NCBI RefSeq assembly: GCF_002934665.1
Contig: NZ_NIRS01000007.1
Coordinates: forward strand, 186,001-250,000
Source: Pseudomonas laurylsulfatiphila
Lineage (GTDB): Bacteria; Pseudomonadota; Gammaproteobacteria; Pseudomonadales; Pseudomonadaceae
Direction: 5' to 3'
DNA length: 64,000 bases
Part shown: positions 45,537-53,849 of the stretch, one piece after another
Layout of the letters: each line of letters begins with the position of its first letter
Numbering within the stretch: position 1 is the first letter of the stretch
Made by a program: the position numbers and the translations under genes
The notes under the pieces: model-generated
Databases searched by the model: none
The model's input: only the letters and a program-made list of their open reading frames with translations
What the model was told of the DNA's origin: nothing

Positions 45537-45862
45537 GCGCTAGGCAGAAATGAAAAACCCGCCGATGAGTGATCATCGGCGGGTTTTTTGTGTCCTTGAA
45601 ATCGCCATCGCTGGCAAGCCAGCTCCCACAGTGTTTGAGGTGTTCACGTTTCTTGTGTACGGCGCAATTCCTGTAGGAGCTGGCTTGCCAGCGAAGAGGC
45701 CAGTACAGGCACCTCAAGACTTCGCTGGATACTCGCGATGCATCTGCGCAAGCAGAGCATCCTTGTCCAGCCACAACTGGTTGATCCAGCCCTGGAACTG
45801 CAAGCGGTACTCACCGTCCTGGTCGTAGTTCTTGCCGATGAACTGTGGCGGAATCTTCAGCT
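45489..45862. repeat. Right copy of the direct repeat flanking the cassette
   Basis: 374 bases matching 42728-43102 apart from one missing T. It includes the second terminator, a second copy of the same REPIN (45601-45696) and the 3' end of the intact acyltransferase gene. Being identical while the outer edges diverge, it marks the crossover or a later gene conversion tract. Confidence 0.95.
45552..45589. terminator. Second copy of the cysNC terminator
   Basis: Same 14-bp stem as at 42792, with a six-base T-run. It lies in the gap 3' of the acyltransferase gene and 3' of the cassette, so it can end transcripts from both sides. Confidence 0.9.
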
Positions 45863-46619
45863 CTTCAAAGTGCACCACCACGTCCGCAATGTTCCCGCAC
45901 AACAAGTCCCAGAAGCCAGGACGCCCGGCGGGGTAGTGGATGGTCACGTTGACGATGGACTCCAGTTGCTCACCCATCGCATCCAGCACAAAGGCAATGC
46001 CTCCGGCCTTGGGCTTGAGCAGGTACTTGAAAGGCGATTTCTGCTGGGCATGCTTGCCCTCTGTGAAGCGCGTGCCTTCGACAAAGTTGAAAATGCCCAC
46101 CGGGTTGTCGCGGAATTTCGCACAGGTCTTGCGGGTGGTTTCCAGGTCCTTGCCTTTTTTCTCCGGGTGCTTCTCCAGATAGGCCTTGGAGTAGCGCTTC
46201 ATGAACGGAAAGCCCAGCGCCCACCAGGCCAGACCAATCACCGGGACCCAGATCAGCTCTTGTTTGAGAAAGAACTTCAACGGTTGAATGCGTCGGTTGA
46301 GCACGTATTGCAGCACCAGGATGTCGACCCAGCTCTGGTGGTTGCTGGTGATCAGGTACGAGTGCCGGTAGTCGAGGCCTTGCAGGCCGCTGATATGCCA
46401 GCGCGTGCGGCGAACCAGGTTCATCCAGCCTTTGTTGAGGCTGATCCAGGCTTCATGGGTATGGCTCATCAGCCAGCCCGCGATGCGTTGGGTGAGGGCG
46501 AACGGCAATGCCTTGACGAGCGCCACGCAGAACAGAAACGAGCAGAGCAAAATCGTGTTCAATGCCAGCAGCAGCGAGGCGATCACGCCGCGCAACGGGG
46601 CGGGTAGGAAGTCCAGCAT
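45714..46619 (-). CDS. YihG-type acyltransferase (PlsC-like)
   Basis: 301-residue membrane-associated lysophospholipid acyltransferase. An N-terminal hydrophobic region (about 10-40) precedes the HxxxxD motif His94-Asp99 (SNHQSWVD), then FMKRYSK and FVEGTRFTEGKH, the second conserved block. The family resembles E. coli YihG, a 1-acyl-glycerol-3-phosphate acyltransferase. Its 3' end is part of the flanking direct repeat, but the gene itself is intact. It starts one base downstream of the pta stop. Confidence 0.88.
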   Translation of the reverse strand: MLDFLPAPLRGVIASLLLALNTILLCSFLFCVALVKALPFALTQRIAGWLMSHTHEAWISLNKGWMNLVRRTRWHISGLQGLDYRHSYLITSNHQSWVDILVLQYVLNRRIQPLKFFLKQELIWVPVIGLAWWALGFPFMKRYSKAYLEKHPEKKGKDLETTRKTCAKFRDNPVGIFNFVEGTRFTEGKHAQQKSPFKYLLKPKAGGIAFVLDAMGEQLESIVNVTIHYPAGRPGFWDLLCGNIADVVVHFEELKIPPQFIGKNYDQDGEYRLQFQGWINQLWLDKDALLAQMHREYPAKS

Positions 46620-48719
46620 TTACACATCCATAGGTCGGTTGGCGGCTTGAATCGCAGTCAGGGCGATGGTGTAGACGATGTCGTCGACCTGCGCGCCGCG
46701 CGGCAAATCGTTCACCGGTTTGCGCAGGCCTTGCAGCATCGGCCCGAGGCTGACGCAGTCGGCACTGCGCTGCACGGCTTTGTGGGTGGTGTTGCCGGTG
46801 TTGAGATCGGGGAACACGTACACCGTGGCACGACCGGCCACCTGACTGTTCGGCGCCAGCTGCCGGGCGACGCTTTCGTTGGCCGCGGCGTCGTACTGCA
46901 AGGGGCCATCGATCAGCAGCGAGTGCTGTTGTTCGTGGGCGAGCAGAGTGGCCTCGCGGACCTTTTCGACTTCCTCGCCGCTGTCCGATTCGCCGCTGGA
47001 GTAGCTGATCATCGCCACCCGCGGGGTGATGCCGAATGCGGCGGCCGAGTCGGCGCTTTGCAGGGCGATCTCGGCCAGTTCGCTGGCGCTCGGGTGCGGG
47101 TTCATCACGCAGTCGCCGTAGACCAGCACTTCTTCGGGGAACAGCATGAAGAACACCGAAGACACCAGGGTGCAGCCGGGCGCCGTTTTAATCAGCTGCA
47201 GGGCCGGGCGGATGGTGTTGGCGGTGGTGTTGATCACGCCCGACACGAGGCCATCGACTTCATCCAGGGCCAGCATCATGGTGCCGATCACCACGGTGTC
47301 TTCCAGTTGTTGCTCGGCCATTGGCGCGTTGAGGCTTTTGCTTTTGCGCAGCGCGACCATCGGCTCGACGTAGCGCTCGCGGATCAAGTCCGGATCGATG
47401 ATTTCCAGGCCTGGCGGCAGCTCGATGCCCTGGGCGCGGGCGACGGCCTGCACGTCCTCGGGCTTGGCCAGCAGCACGCAACGTGCGATGCCGCGGGCCT
47501 GGCAGATCGCGGCGGCCTGCACGGTCAGCGGCTCGCTGCCTTCGGGCAGCACGATGCGCTTGTTGGCCGCCTGGGCGCGCTGGATCAATTGATAGCGGAA
47601 CACCGCTGGCGACAGGCGCATCTCCCGTGGTGTACCGCAGCGCTGGTGCAGCCAGTTGGCATCGAGGTGGCCAGCGATGAAATCGGTGATGATTTCGGCG
47701 CGCTCGCGGTCGTCGATGGGGATTTCCTTGTTCAGGCCATTGAGCAGGTTGGCGGTGTCATAGGAGCCGGTACTCACCGACAGCACCGGCAGCCCGGCCT
47801 GCAGGGCGCCGCGGCACAGGTCCATGATGCGCGGGTCGGGCAGGGTGTCGCTGGTCAGCAGCAGGCCGGCGAGCGGCACGCCGTTCAAGGCCGCGAGGCT
47901 GACAGCGAGGATGATGTCGTCGCGGTCGCCGGGGGTCACCACCAGCACGCCGGGCTTGAGCAACTCCACGGTGTTGCGCATGGTGCGGGCGCAAATGATG
48001 ATCTTGGTCATGCGCCGGGTTTCATAATCACCGGCGTTGAACACTTGCGCGCCCATCAGGTCGGCGACGTCGCGGGTGCGCGGGGCGTTCAGTTCCGGCT
48101 GGAACGGAATGCAGCCGAGCAAGCGGAAATCACCACTGCGCAGCAACGGCGAATGCTCCTTCAGGCGCGTGGCGAAGGCCTCCATGCTTTCCTCGGTCTT
48201 GACCTTGTTGAGGATCACGCCGAGGACTTTCGGGTCTTTCGGGCCGCCGAACAATTGCGCCTGCAACTCGACGCGACCGGAGAGCTCGGTCAGCACTTCG
48301 TTTTCCGGCGCCGAGACCAGGATCACCTCGGCGTCGAGGCTCTTGGCCAGGTGCAGGTTGACCCGCGCGGCGTAACTGGCGCTGCGGGTCGGCACCATGC
48401 CTTCGACGATCAGCACGTCCTTGCCGACGGCAGCCTGCTGATACAGGGTGATGATTTCCTCGAGCAACTCATCGAGCTGGCCGTCGCCGAGCATGCGCTC
48501 GACATGCGCCAGGCCCAGTGGCTGAGGCGGTTTCAAGCCGTGGGTGCGCGCCACCAGTTCGGTGGAACGTTCCGGGCCCGTGTCGCCCGGATGCGGCTGG
48601 GCAATCGGTTTGAAAAAGCCGACCTTGAGCCCGGCGCGCTCAAGGGTACGCACCAGCCCGAGGCTGATGGAGGTCAGACCCACACCAAAGTCGGTGGGCG
48701 CGATAAAAAAAGTTTGCAT
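46620..48719 (-). CDS. pta: Phosphate acetyltransferase (long form)
   Basis: Interconverts acetyl-CoA and acetyl phosphate. The 699-residue long form has an N-terminal P-loop-like regulatory domain (MQTFFIAPTDFGVGLTSISL), a central DRTGG domain (about 225-340) and the catalytic PTA_PTB domain (about 375-690) with NPHPSASELAEIA and SGVINTTANTIRPALQ. The start at 48719 gives the canonical N-terminus. No ackA is adjacent on the visible side. Confidence 0.96.
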   Translation of the reverse strand: MQTFFIAPTDFGVGLTSISLGLVRTLERAGLKVGFFKPIAQPHPGDTGPERSTELVARTHGLKPPQPLGLAHVERMLGDGQLDELLEEIITLYQQAAVGKDVLIVEGMVPTRSASYAARVNLHLAKSLDAEVILVSAPENEVLTELSGRVELQAQLFGGPKDPKVLGVILNKVKTEESMEAFATRLKEHSPLLRSGDFRLLGCIPFQPELNAPRTRDVADLMGAQVFNAGDYETRRMTKIIICARTMRNTVELLKPGVLVVTPGDRDDIILAVSLAALNGVPLAGLLLTSDTLPDPRIMDLCRGALQAGLPVLSVSTGSYDTANLLNGLNKEIPIDDRERAEIITDFIAGHLDANWLHQRCGTPREMRLSPAVFRYQLIQRAQAANKRIVLPEGSEPLTVQAAAICQARGIARCVLLAKPEDVQAVARAQGIELPPGLEIIDPDLIRERYVEPMVALRKSKSLNAPMAEQQLEDTVVIGTMMLALDEVDGLVSGVINTTANTIRPALQLIKTAPGCTLVSSVFFMLFPEEVLVYGDCVMNPHPSASELAEIALQSADSAAAFGITPRVAMISYSSGESDSGEEVEKVREATLLAHEQQHSLLIDGPLQYDAAANESVARQLAPNSQVAGRATVYVFPDLNTGNTTHKAVQRSADCVSLGPMLQGLRKPVNDLPRGAQVDDIVYTIALTAIQAANRPMDV

Positions 48720-48780
48720 GCGGATTCTCTGGAAGGTGCATGGCAATGGTCACGACCTATGGCTGGTCGATTACCGAAAT

Positions 48781-49077
48781 TCAGTCGCCAAGGTTATCGC
48801 TAACCGTGCCTTGTGCGCACCAACCGCAATCAAAGGGCTGGCCTATTTTTTCCTGTCGCTGCACAGGGTCCATGACCCAGGCGCGCGATTGCCAAGGCGG
48901 CTGGTGCCGCAGGTGTTGGGTGTGGCCGCAGGAAAGCTCGGCCACCCAGTGGCTGTCCTCGTCCTGATGGAAGCCTGTGACCGTCGAATCCCGTTTGTCC
49001 GGGTTGTGTTCGCTTTCGGTCGATTGCTTCGCTAAACTTGGCCTTTCAATCTTCTTATGCAAAAGGTCTCGCCCCAT
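48781..49077 (-). CDS. DUF3565 domain protein
   Basis: About 98 residues. The conserved part is VTGFHQDEDSHWVAELSCGH followed by a Cys/His set ending FDCGWCAQG, suggesting metal binding (HxxxxxH and CxxC). The function is unknown. The start is unclear: an ATG at 49077 overlaps the start codon of the opposite-strand slyD-like gene, and that would place the slyD leader inside this gene. A later alternative start such as TTG at 49062 is possible. Confidence 0.7.
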   Translation of the reverse strand: MGRDLLHKKIERPSLAKQSTESEHNPDKRDSTVTGFHQDEDSHWVAELSCGHTQHLRHQPPWQSRAWVMDPVQRQEKIGQPFDCGWCAQGTVSDNLGD

Positions 49078-49561
49078 GCTGATCGCCGCCAATAAGGCTG
49101 TCTCCATCGACTATACCCTGACCAACGACGCTGGTGAGGTCATCGACAGCTCCGCCGGCGGCGCGCCGCTGGTCTACCTGCAAGGCGCAGGCAACATCAT
49201 CCCGGGCCTGGAAAAGGCTCTGGAAGGCAAGGCTGTCGGCGACGAGCTGACCGTAGCCGTTGAACCGGAAGACGCTTACGGCGAATACGCTGCCGAACTG
49301 GTCAGCACCCTGAGCCGCAGCATGTTTGAAGGCGTCGACGAGCTGGAAGTGGGCATGCAGTTCCACGCTTCCGCTCCGGACGGCCAGATGCAGATCGTGA
49401 CCATCCGTGATCTGGACGGCGACGACGTGACCGTTGACGGCAACCACCCGTTGGCTGGTCAGCGCCTGAATTTCCAGGTCAAGATCGTTGCCATCCGTGA
49501 CGCCAGCCAGGAAGAAATCGCTCATGGCCACGTCCATGGCGAAGGTGGCCATCATCACTGA
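49076..49561 (+). CDS. SlyD-type FKBP peptidyl-prolyl isomerase
   Basis: 161-residue cytoplasmic prolyl isomerase/chaperone. It has the FKBP core with the insert-in-flap domain: IDYTLTNDAGEVIDSSAGGA, VEPEDAYGEY and VDGNHPLAGQRLNFQVKIV. A short His-rich tail (HGHVHGEGGHHH) could bind nickel, as in SlyD. The start at 49076 follows a weak GGTCTCG region; a longer in-frame extension reads antisense of the DUF3565 gene and is ignored. It ends before a strong terminator. Confidence 0.93.
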   Translation: MLIAANKAVSIDYTLTNDAGEVIDSSAGGAPLVYLQGAGNIIPGLEKALEGKAVGDELTVAVEPEDAYGEYAAELVSTLSRSMFEGVDELEVGMQFHASAPDGQMQIVTIRDLDGDDVTVDGNHPLAGQRLNFQVKIVAIRDASQEEIAHGHVHGEGGHHH

Positions 49562-49589
49562 TTTCTGCGCTAAGCTCAGATAACTGGAG

Positions 49590-49613
49590 AGGCGCCCCGA
49601 GGGCGCCTTTTTA
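49590..49613 (+). terminator. Terminator after the SlyD-type gene
   Basis: AGGCGCCCCGAGGGCGCCTTTTTA: a GGCGCC/GGCGCC stem with a short CCGAG loop and a T-run. Confidence 0.9.
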
Positions 49614-49683
49614 GTCTGCGGCTGTCCCTGACGACACCGCCAAGTGGCTGTTTCGAGAAGAACACGGGAATCTGGAGTACGCC

Positions 49684-50166
49684 ATGAGTGCTTTTCACGA
49701 CCTTAAATTGACAGCCCTGGATGGACAGGAGCTACCTCTGGCACCTTTCAAAGGCCAAGTCGTATTGGTGGTCAACGTCGCCTCCAAATGCGGCCTGACC
49801 CCGCAGTACGCGGCGCTGGAAAACCTCTACCAACAATACAAGGGCAAAGGCTTCAGCGTGTTGGGCCTGCCGTGCAACCAGTTTGCCGGGCAGGAACCGG
49901 GGACCGAGCAGGAGATCAAGGATTTCTGCAGCCTCAACTATGGTGTGACCTTCCCGTTGTCCAGCAAGCTGGAAGTCAACGGGCATGACCGTCATCAGTT
50001 GTACCGCTTGCTGGCGGGCGAGGGCGCGGAATTCCCCGGCGATATCACCTGGAACTTCGAGAAGTTCCTGCTGGGCAAGGACGGCCGCGTACTGGCGCGA
50101 TTCTCGCCACGTACGGCGCCGGATGATCCGACCATTGTTCATGCGATTGAAAAAGCGCTGAGCTGA
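49684..50166 (+). CDS. Glutathione peroxidase family thiol peroxidase (BtuE-like)
   Basis: 160-residue cytoplasmic peroxidase reducing hydroperoxides. The catalytic Cys36 lies in VNVASKCGLTPQY, and the signature LGLPCNQFAGQEPG carries Gln and a second Cys. TWNFEKFLLGKDG contains the conserved Trp/Asn of the tetrad. Bacterial members use Cys in place of Sec and often depend on thioredoxin. A REPIN follows about 12 bases after the stop. Confidence 0.94.
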   Translation: MSAFHDLKLTALDGQELPLAPFKGQVVLVVNVASKCGLTPQYAALENLYQQYKGKGFSVLGLPCNQFAGQEPGTEQEIKDFCSLNYGVTFPLSSKLEVNGHDRHQLYRLLAGEGAEFPGDITWNFEKFLLGKDGRVLARFSPRTAPDDPTIVHAIEKALS

Positions 50167-50178
50167 AATTCTCCCCCC

Positions 50179-50293
50179 CTGTAGGAGCGAGCTTGCTCGC
50201 GATGGTCGTCAACGATAACGCTGCTAGTCTGATACCCCGCAACGTTCTCAAGCCCATCGCGAGCGCTCGAGCGTCGACCGGCTGCTCCTACAG
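50179..50293. repeat. Partly degraded REPIN (GTAGGAGCGAGCTTGCTCGCGA type)
   Basis: The left arm TGTAGGAGCGAGCTTGCTCG is intact. The right arm reads CATCGCGAGCGCTCGAGCGT followed by GGCTGCTCCTACAG, so the mirror copy has been altered in the middle. The centre GTCAACGATAACGCTG resembles that of the units at 39706 and 57437. Confidence 0.85.
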
Positions 50294-50400
50294 TACTCCC
50301 TGCCTTTTGACCCTTAATCACGCTGATCAATAATGCTGTTCAATGTGTTGGACTCTCCATATTATCACCGTCATAAAGTCCTTCTTCCGTGGAGCGTCCC

Positions 50401-51504
50401 ATGCCCGTAAAAGCCCTGTTCAAACCGTTCCACCTCGGCACCCTCGAATTGCCGACCCGTGTCGTCATGGCGCCGATGACCCGCTCCTTTTCTCCGGGCG
50501 GCGTGCCGAATTCCAAAGTGATCGAATACTACCGTCGCCGCGCCGCTGCAGGCGTTGGCCTGATCATCACGGAAGGCACCACCGTCGGTCACAAGGCTTC
50601 CAACGGCTACCCGAACGTTCCGCATTTCTATGGTGACGCGGCCCTGGCCGGCTGGAAGAAAGTCGTCGACGCCGTTCACACCGAAGGCGGCAAGATCGTT
50701 CCGCAGTTGTGGCATGTGGGCAGCGTACGTCGTATCGGCACCGAGCCGGACGCCAACGTACCAGGCTATGGCCCGTCGGAAAAAATCAAGGACGGCCAGG
50801 TCGTTGTGCACGGCATGACCCAACAGGATATTCAGGACGTGATTGCCGCATTCGCCCAGGCTGCCAAGGATGCCCAGAGCATCGGCATGGATGGCGTGGA
50901 AATCCACGGTGCCCACGGTTACCTGGTCGACCAGTTCTTCTGGGAAGGCAGCAACCAGCGTACCGACGAATACGGCGGCAGCCTGGCCAACCGTTCGCGC
51001 TTCGCCATTGAATTGATTCAGGCCGTGCGTGCCGCGGTCGGTGAAGGTTTCCCGATCATCTTCCGCTTCTCCCAGTGGAAGCAGCAGGACTACACCGCCC
51101 GTCTGGTGCAAACCCCGGAGGCGCTGGGCGAGTTCCTCAAGCCGTTGGCCGATGCTGGCGTGGATATTTTCCACTGCTCGACCCGCCGCTTCTGGGAGCC
51201 GGAGTTCGAGGGTTCCGAGCTGAACCTGGCTGGCTGGACCCGCCAACTCACCGGCAAGCCGACCATCACCGTGGGCAGTGTCGGCCTGGATGGCGAGTTC
51301 CTGCAGTTCATGGTCAACACCGACAAGGTGGCACAACCGGCCAGCCTGGAAAAACTGCTGGAGCGCCTGAACAACGACGAGTTCGACCTGGTGGCGGTCG
51401 GTCGTGCGTTGCTGGTGGACCCAGACTGGGCACAGAAAGTGCGCGATGGTCGTGAGGAAGACATCCTGCCGTTCAGCCGCGAGGCGTTGATGACGCTGGT
51501 TTAA
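50401..51504 (+). CDS. Old yellow enzyme family NADH:flavin oxidoreductase
   Basis: 367-residue FMN TIM-barrel reductase of activated alkenes. Features are the N-terminal LGTLELPTRVVMAPMTRSF, the central GVEIHGAHGYLVDQFFWEGS (substrate His pair replaced by His/His-Gly context) followed by NQRTDEYGGSLANRSRFAIE, and VAVGRALLVDPDWAQKVRDG near the C-terminus. It lacks the C-terminal Fe-S/FAD extension of dienoyl-CoA reductases. The physiological substrate is unknown. I start at 50401 (MPVKALFKPFHLG). Confidence 0.9.
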   Translation: MPVKALFKPFHLGTLELPTRVVMAPMTRSFSPGGVPNSKVIEYYRRRAAAGVGLIITEGTTVGHKASNGYPNVPHFYGDAALAGWKKVVDAVHTEGGKIVPQLWHVGSVRRIGTEPDANVPGYGPSEKIKDGQVVVHGMTQQDIQDVIAAFAQAAKDAQSIGMDGVEIHGAHGYLVDQFFWEGSNQRTDEYGGSLANRSRFAIELIQAVRAAVGEGFPIIFRFSQWKQQDYTARLVQTPEALGEFLKPLADAGVDIFHCSTRRFWEPEFEGSELNLAGWTRQLTGKPTITVGSVGLDGEFLQFMVNTDKVAQPASLEKLLERLNNDEFDLVAVGRALLVDPDWAQKVRDGREEDILPFSREALMTLV

Positions 51505-51520
51505 GCAGCGTCTGCATCGA

Positions 51521-51588
51521 CGCCATCGCCGGCAAGCCGGCTCCTACAGGTGTTTTCAGAATCTGTAGGAGCCGGCTTGCCGGCGATA
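51521..51588. repeat. REPIN (CGCCGGCAAGCCGGCTCCTACAG type)
   Basis: CCATCGCCGGCAAGCCGGCT with CCTACAG on the left and CTGTAGGAGCCGGCTTGCCG with GCGAT on the right, separated by about 12 bases. Same class as 18275. It lies between the convergent oxidoreductase and glycosyltransferase genes. Confidence 0.9.
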
Positions 51589-51611
51589 ACGTTCGCCAAA
51601 ACACCAGAGAT

Positions 51612-52787
51612 TCAAGGCACGGTGGGTGCATTCGGCACCACCATCTCCCCGGCACAAGCCCCCCGCAACTGTCCCTCGAACTGCTCGATGATCGTCGCCC
51701 AACCCTGGCGACTGGCATGCTGGCGTGCATTGAGCCGCACATTGCGCAAGGCCTCCCTGTCCTCCAGCAGCCATGCCGCTGCATCGCAGAACGCTTCTTC
51801 ATCCCCCGGCATCGCCAACACACCGTTGTAGCCATGACGAATATGCTGGGCGGCCGCTGCCTGGTCGTAGGCCACCACGCCGAGCCCTGAGGCCAGCGCT
51901 TCAAGCACCACATTGCCGAAGGTTTCAGTCAGGCTCGGAAACAGAAATACGTCGCCCGACGCGTAGTGACAAGCCAGGGCCTCACCCCGCTGGGTGCCGC
52001 AGAAAATCGCCTCGGGCATTTCGTTTTGCAGTTCCTGGCGCTGCGGACCGTCGCCGACCACGATCAGTTTCAGGGTGCGCTGGGGATAACTGGCCTTGAG
52101 GGTATTGAAGGTGCGTTTGAGCAAGCCAAGATTCTTTTCCGGGGCCAAGCGTCCGACGTGAATGACGGCGATGTCTTCCTCGGTCAGTCCCCATTGCTCG
52201 CGCAGGGCACTTAATCGTTTGGCCGGGTGAAACAACTCACTGTCGACCCCTCGGGAGAGCAACGCCAGTCGCTCGAAATGCCGTCGTTCCAGCTCCATGC
52301 GCTGACTGACGCTGGGCACCAGGGTCATGGTCGAGCGGTTGTGGAACCAGCGCAGGTAGTGAGTCAGCAGGCGCGTGAACAAGCCAAGGCCGTACTGGTT
52401 GGAGTACTGCTGGAAATTGGTGTGGAAACCGCTGACCACGGAAATCCCCAGACGCCGTGCCGCACGCAAGGCCGAGAGGCCCAGCGGGCCCTCGGTGGCA
52501 ATGTAGAGCACATCCGGGCGGTGACGCGTCCAGCGCCGCAGCAGCTTGTGCATCGACGACTGACCCCATTGCAGACCGGGATAGCCCGGTAGCGGCCAGC
52601 CGCGGCACAGCAGCAATTCATCGTCGCTGCCCAACTGCTGGTCGCAGCCCTGGCGTGGTCGCACCAGTTCCACCTGATGCCCGCGCGCGCGCAAACCGTC
52701 GCACAAGCGACCCAGGGTATTGGCCACGCCGTTGATTTCCGGAGGGAAGGTTTCGGTGATCAGGGTGATATGCAGAGCTGTCGTCAT
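51612..52787 (-). CDS. GT4 family glycosyltransferase (mannosyltransferase-like)
   Basis: 391-residue GT-B fold enzyme. The N-terminal domain starts with TETFPPEINGVANTLGRL, and the C-terminal donor-binding domain has HVGRLAPEKNLGLL and the E-x7-E motif region FPSLTETFGNVVLEALASG. This pattern is close to GDP-mannose-dependent alpha-mannosyltransferases acting on glycolipids. Sugar and acceptor are not determined from sequence. The start at 52787 (MTTALHIT) precedes the first strand. Confidence 0.9.
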   Translation of the reverse strand: MTTALHITLITETFPPEINGVANTLGRLCDGLRARGHQVELVRPRQGCDQQLGSDDELLLCRGWPLPGYPGLQWGQSSMHKLLRRWTRHRPDVLYIATEGPLGLSALRAARRLGISVVSGFHTNFQQYSNQYGLGLFTRLLTHYLRWFHNRSTMTLVPSVSQRMELERRHFERLALLSRGVDSELFHPAKRLSALREQWGLTEEDIAVIHVGRLAPEKNLGLLKRTFNTLKASYPQRTLKLIVVGDGPQRQELQNEMPEAIFCGTQRGEALACHYASGDVFLFPSLTETFGNVVLEALASGLGVVAYDQAAAAQHIRHGYNGVLAMPGDEEAFCDAAAWLLEDREALRNVRLNARQHASRQGWATIIEQFEGQLRGACAGEMVVPNAPTVP

Positions 52788-53031
52788 GACCTCAGTGTCG
52801 GCTGGGGCCATGTCGTCAGTGTGACGTCGGGATGATGGATTTGTGACGATGCAAACTTGTGTTCATCAAGCCTGGGCAGTTGAAACCGAGGCCGGTTACG
52901 CAGAATCCGATTCAGGAAACAGCGCACCGTTCGCCTGAACTGTCAGTTTTGAGAGGTTGTTTGCACGCTGTCGCAGCGCTAAAAAGGTACCGCTTACCGG
53001 CAATTCCGCCGCGAACTGGAGCACTAATATC

Positions 53032-53640
53032 ATGACCGACCAGACAAAAAATCCATATCAATTACAACTTTCGTCAGAGGTGGCAGAAGGAACTGACGCA
53101 GTCGCGGTGGATCCGCCAACGACTCTTCACCCCCAACAAGACAGTCAACATGCCCCTGGATACGTGATGTTAGCGGGGGACTGTTTACAAGGTGCCAAGG
53201 TTCACATTTTGAATCCGGATAACACCATCTGGGCCGAGGCTATCGTTGAAGGCAAAAAGTGGCGATACCTCCATAAGTGGATCGTGGGTCAGTGGTCCGT
53301 CAGGACTGGACAGATTGTGAATGGAGAGCCCTCCTATCCAAGCGTAGAGCGAAGGTTCACTGTGTCCGTAAAAAGCGATGCGCCATTGATTGCGGCACCC
53401 ATGGACGATAGCCGATACCGGCAAGGCCCTGTGCCAATTGTCGTGGGCTGTGACCCTGCAGCGAGCGCTGTTCAGATACAGAACTATGACGGTAGTTTCC
53501 TGGGCGAGGCCACAAAATTAATGCCTGGTCTTTGGCGTTACAACCGTTCGTGGGACCGCGGTCACAAGGGCGTCAAAGCGGTGGCGTTTGTGAACGGCAT
53601 GTCTTCGCCTAGCGGGATGATTATGTTTCAAGTTGAATAA
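53032..53640 (+). CDS. Small protein with two Ig-like repeats, unknown function
   Basis: 202 residues with no signal peptide. After a ~40-residue polar N-terminus, two related modules follow: 44-112 and 134-202. They share GC/GDC, then VHILNPDNTIW or VQIQNYDGSFL, a KKWRYLHKW or LWRYNRSW motif, VNG, and PSxxxxF near the end. This looks like the Ig-like/carbohydrate-binding modules found in tandem in large Pseudomonas surface or secreted proteins, here as a stand-alone pair. Composition is lower in GC than neighbours, hinting at transfer. I see no partner gene; a terminator follows at 53736. Confidence 0.75.
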   Translation: MTDQTKNPYQLQLSSEVAEGTDAVAVDPPTTLHPQQDSQHAPGYVMLAGDCLQGAKVHILNPDNTIWAEAIVEGKKWRYLHKWIVGQWSVRTGQIVNGEPSYPSVERRFTVSVKSDAPLIAAPMDDSRYRQGPVPIVVGCDPAASAVQIQNYDGSFLGEATKLMPGLWRYNRSWDRGHKGVKAVAFVNGMSSPSGMIMFQVE

Positions 53641-53735
53641 TCGAGTCGGAGAGGGCAATTCGCGAAACTGTTTTCATCTCCCCGCTGCAGGCGGTCAAAT
53701 TCGAAGGTGACGGAGTACGGCCCCTCCTGAGGAAT

Positions 53736-53773
53736 CTGCGGCAAGGATCAAGCGTCCTTACCGCAGGTTTTTT
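53736..53773 (+). terminator. Terminator after the Ig-like repeat gene
   Basis: CTGCGGCAAGGATCAAGCG followed by TCCTTACCGCAG and GTTTTTT. The stem pairs CTGCGG with CCGCAG and AAGGA with TCCTT around one bulged pair. Confidence 0.85.
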
Positions 53774-53849
53774 ACCAAACGTCTCTGGGAGAATCAGGTC
53801 CGCTGATGAAGGGTCTGGTTCTGCCAGTTTGCTGCCTGCATGACGTCTG

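Noticed and set aside
42728..45862. Classical transposon or insertion sequence
   Set aside because: No transposase gene, no terminal inverted repeats and no short target duplication; the direct repeats are host gene tails.
46647..48803. A 718-codon plus-strand frame over pta
   Set aside because: Antisense shadow of pta with no recognisable domain; pta is intact on the minus strand.
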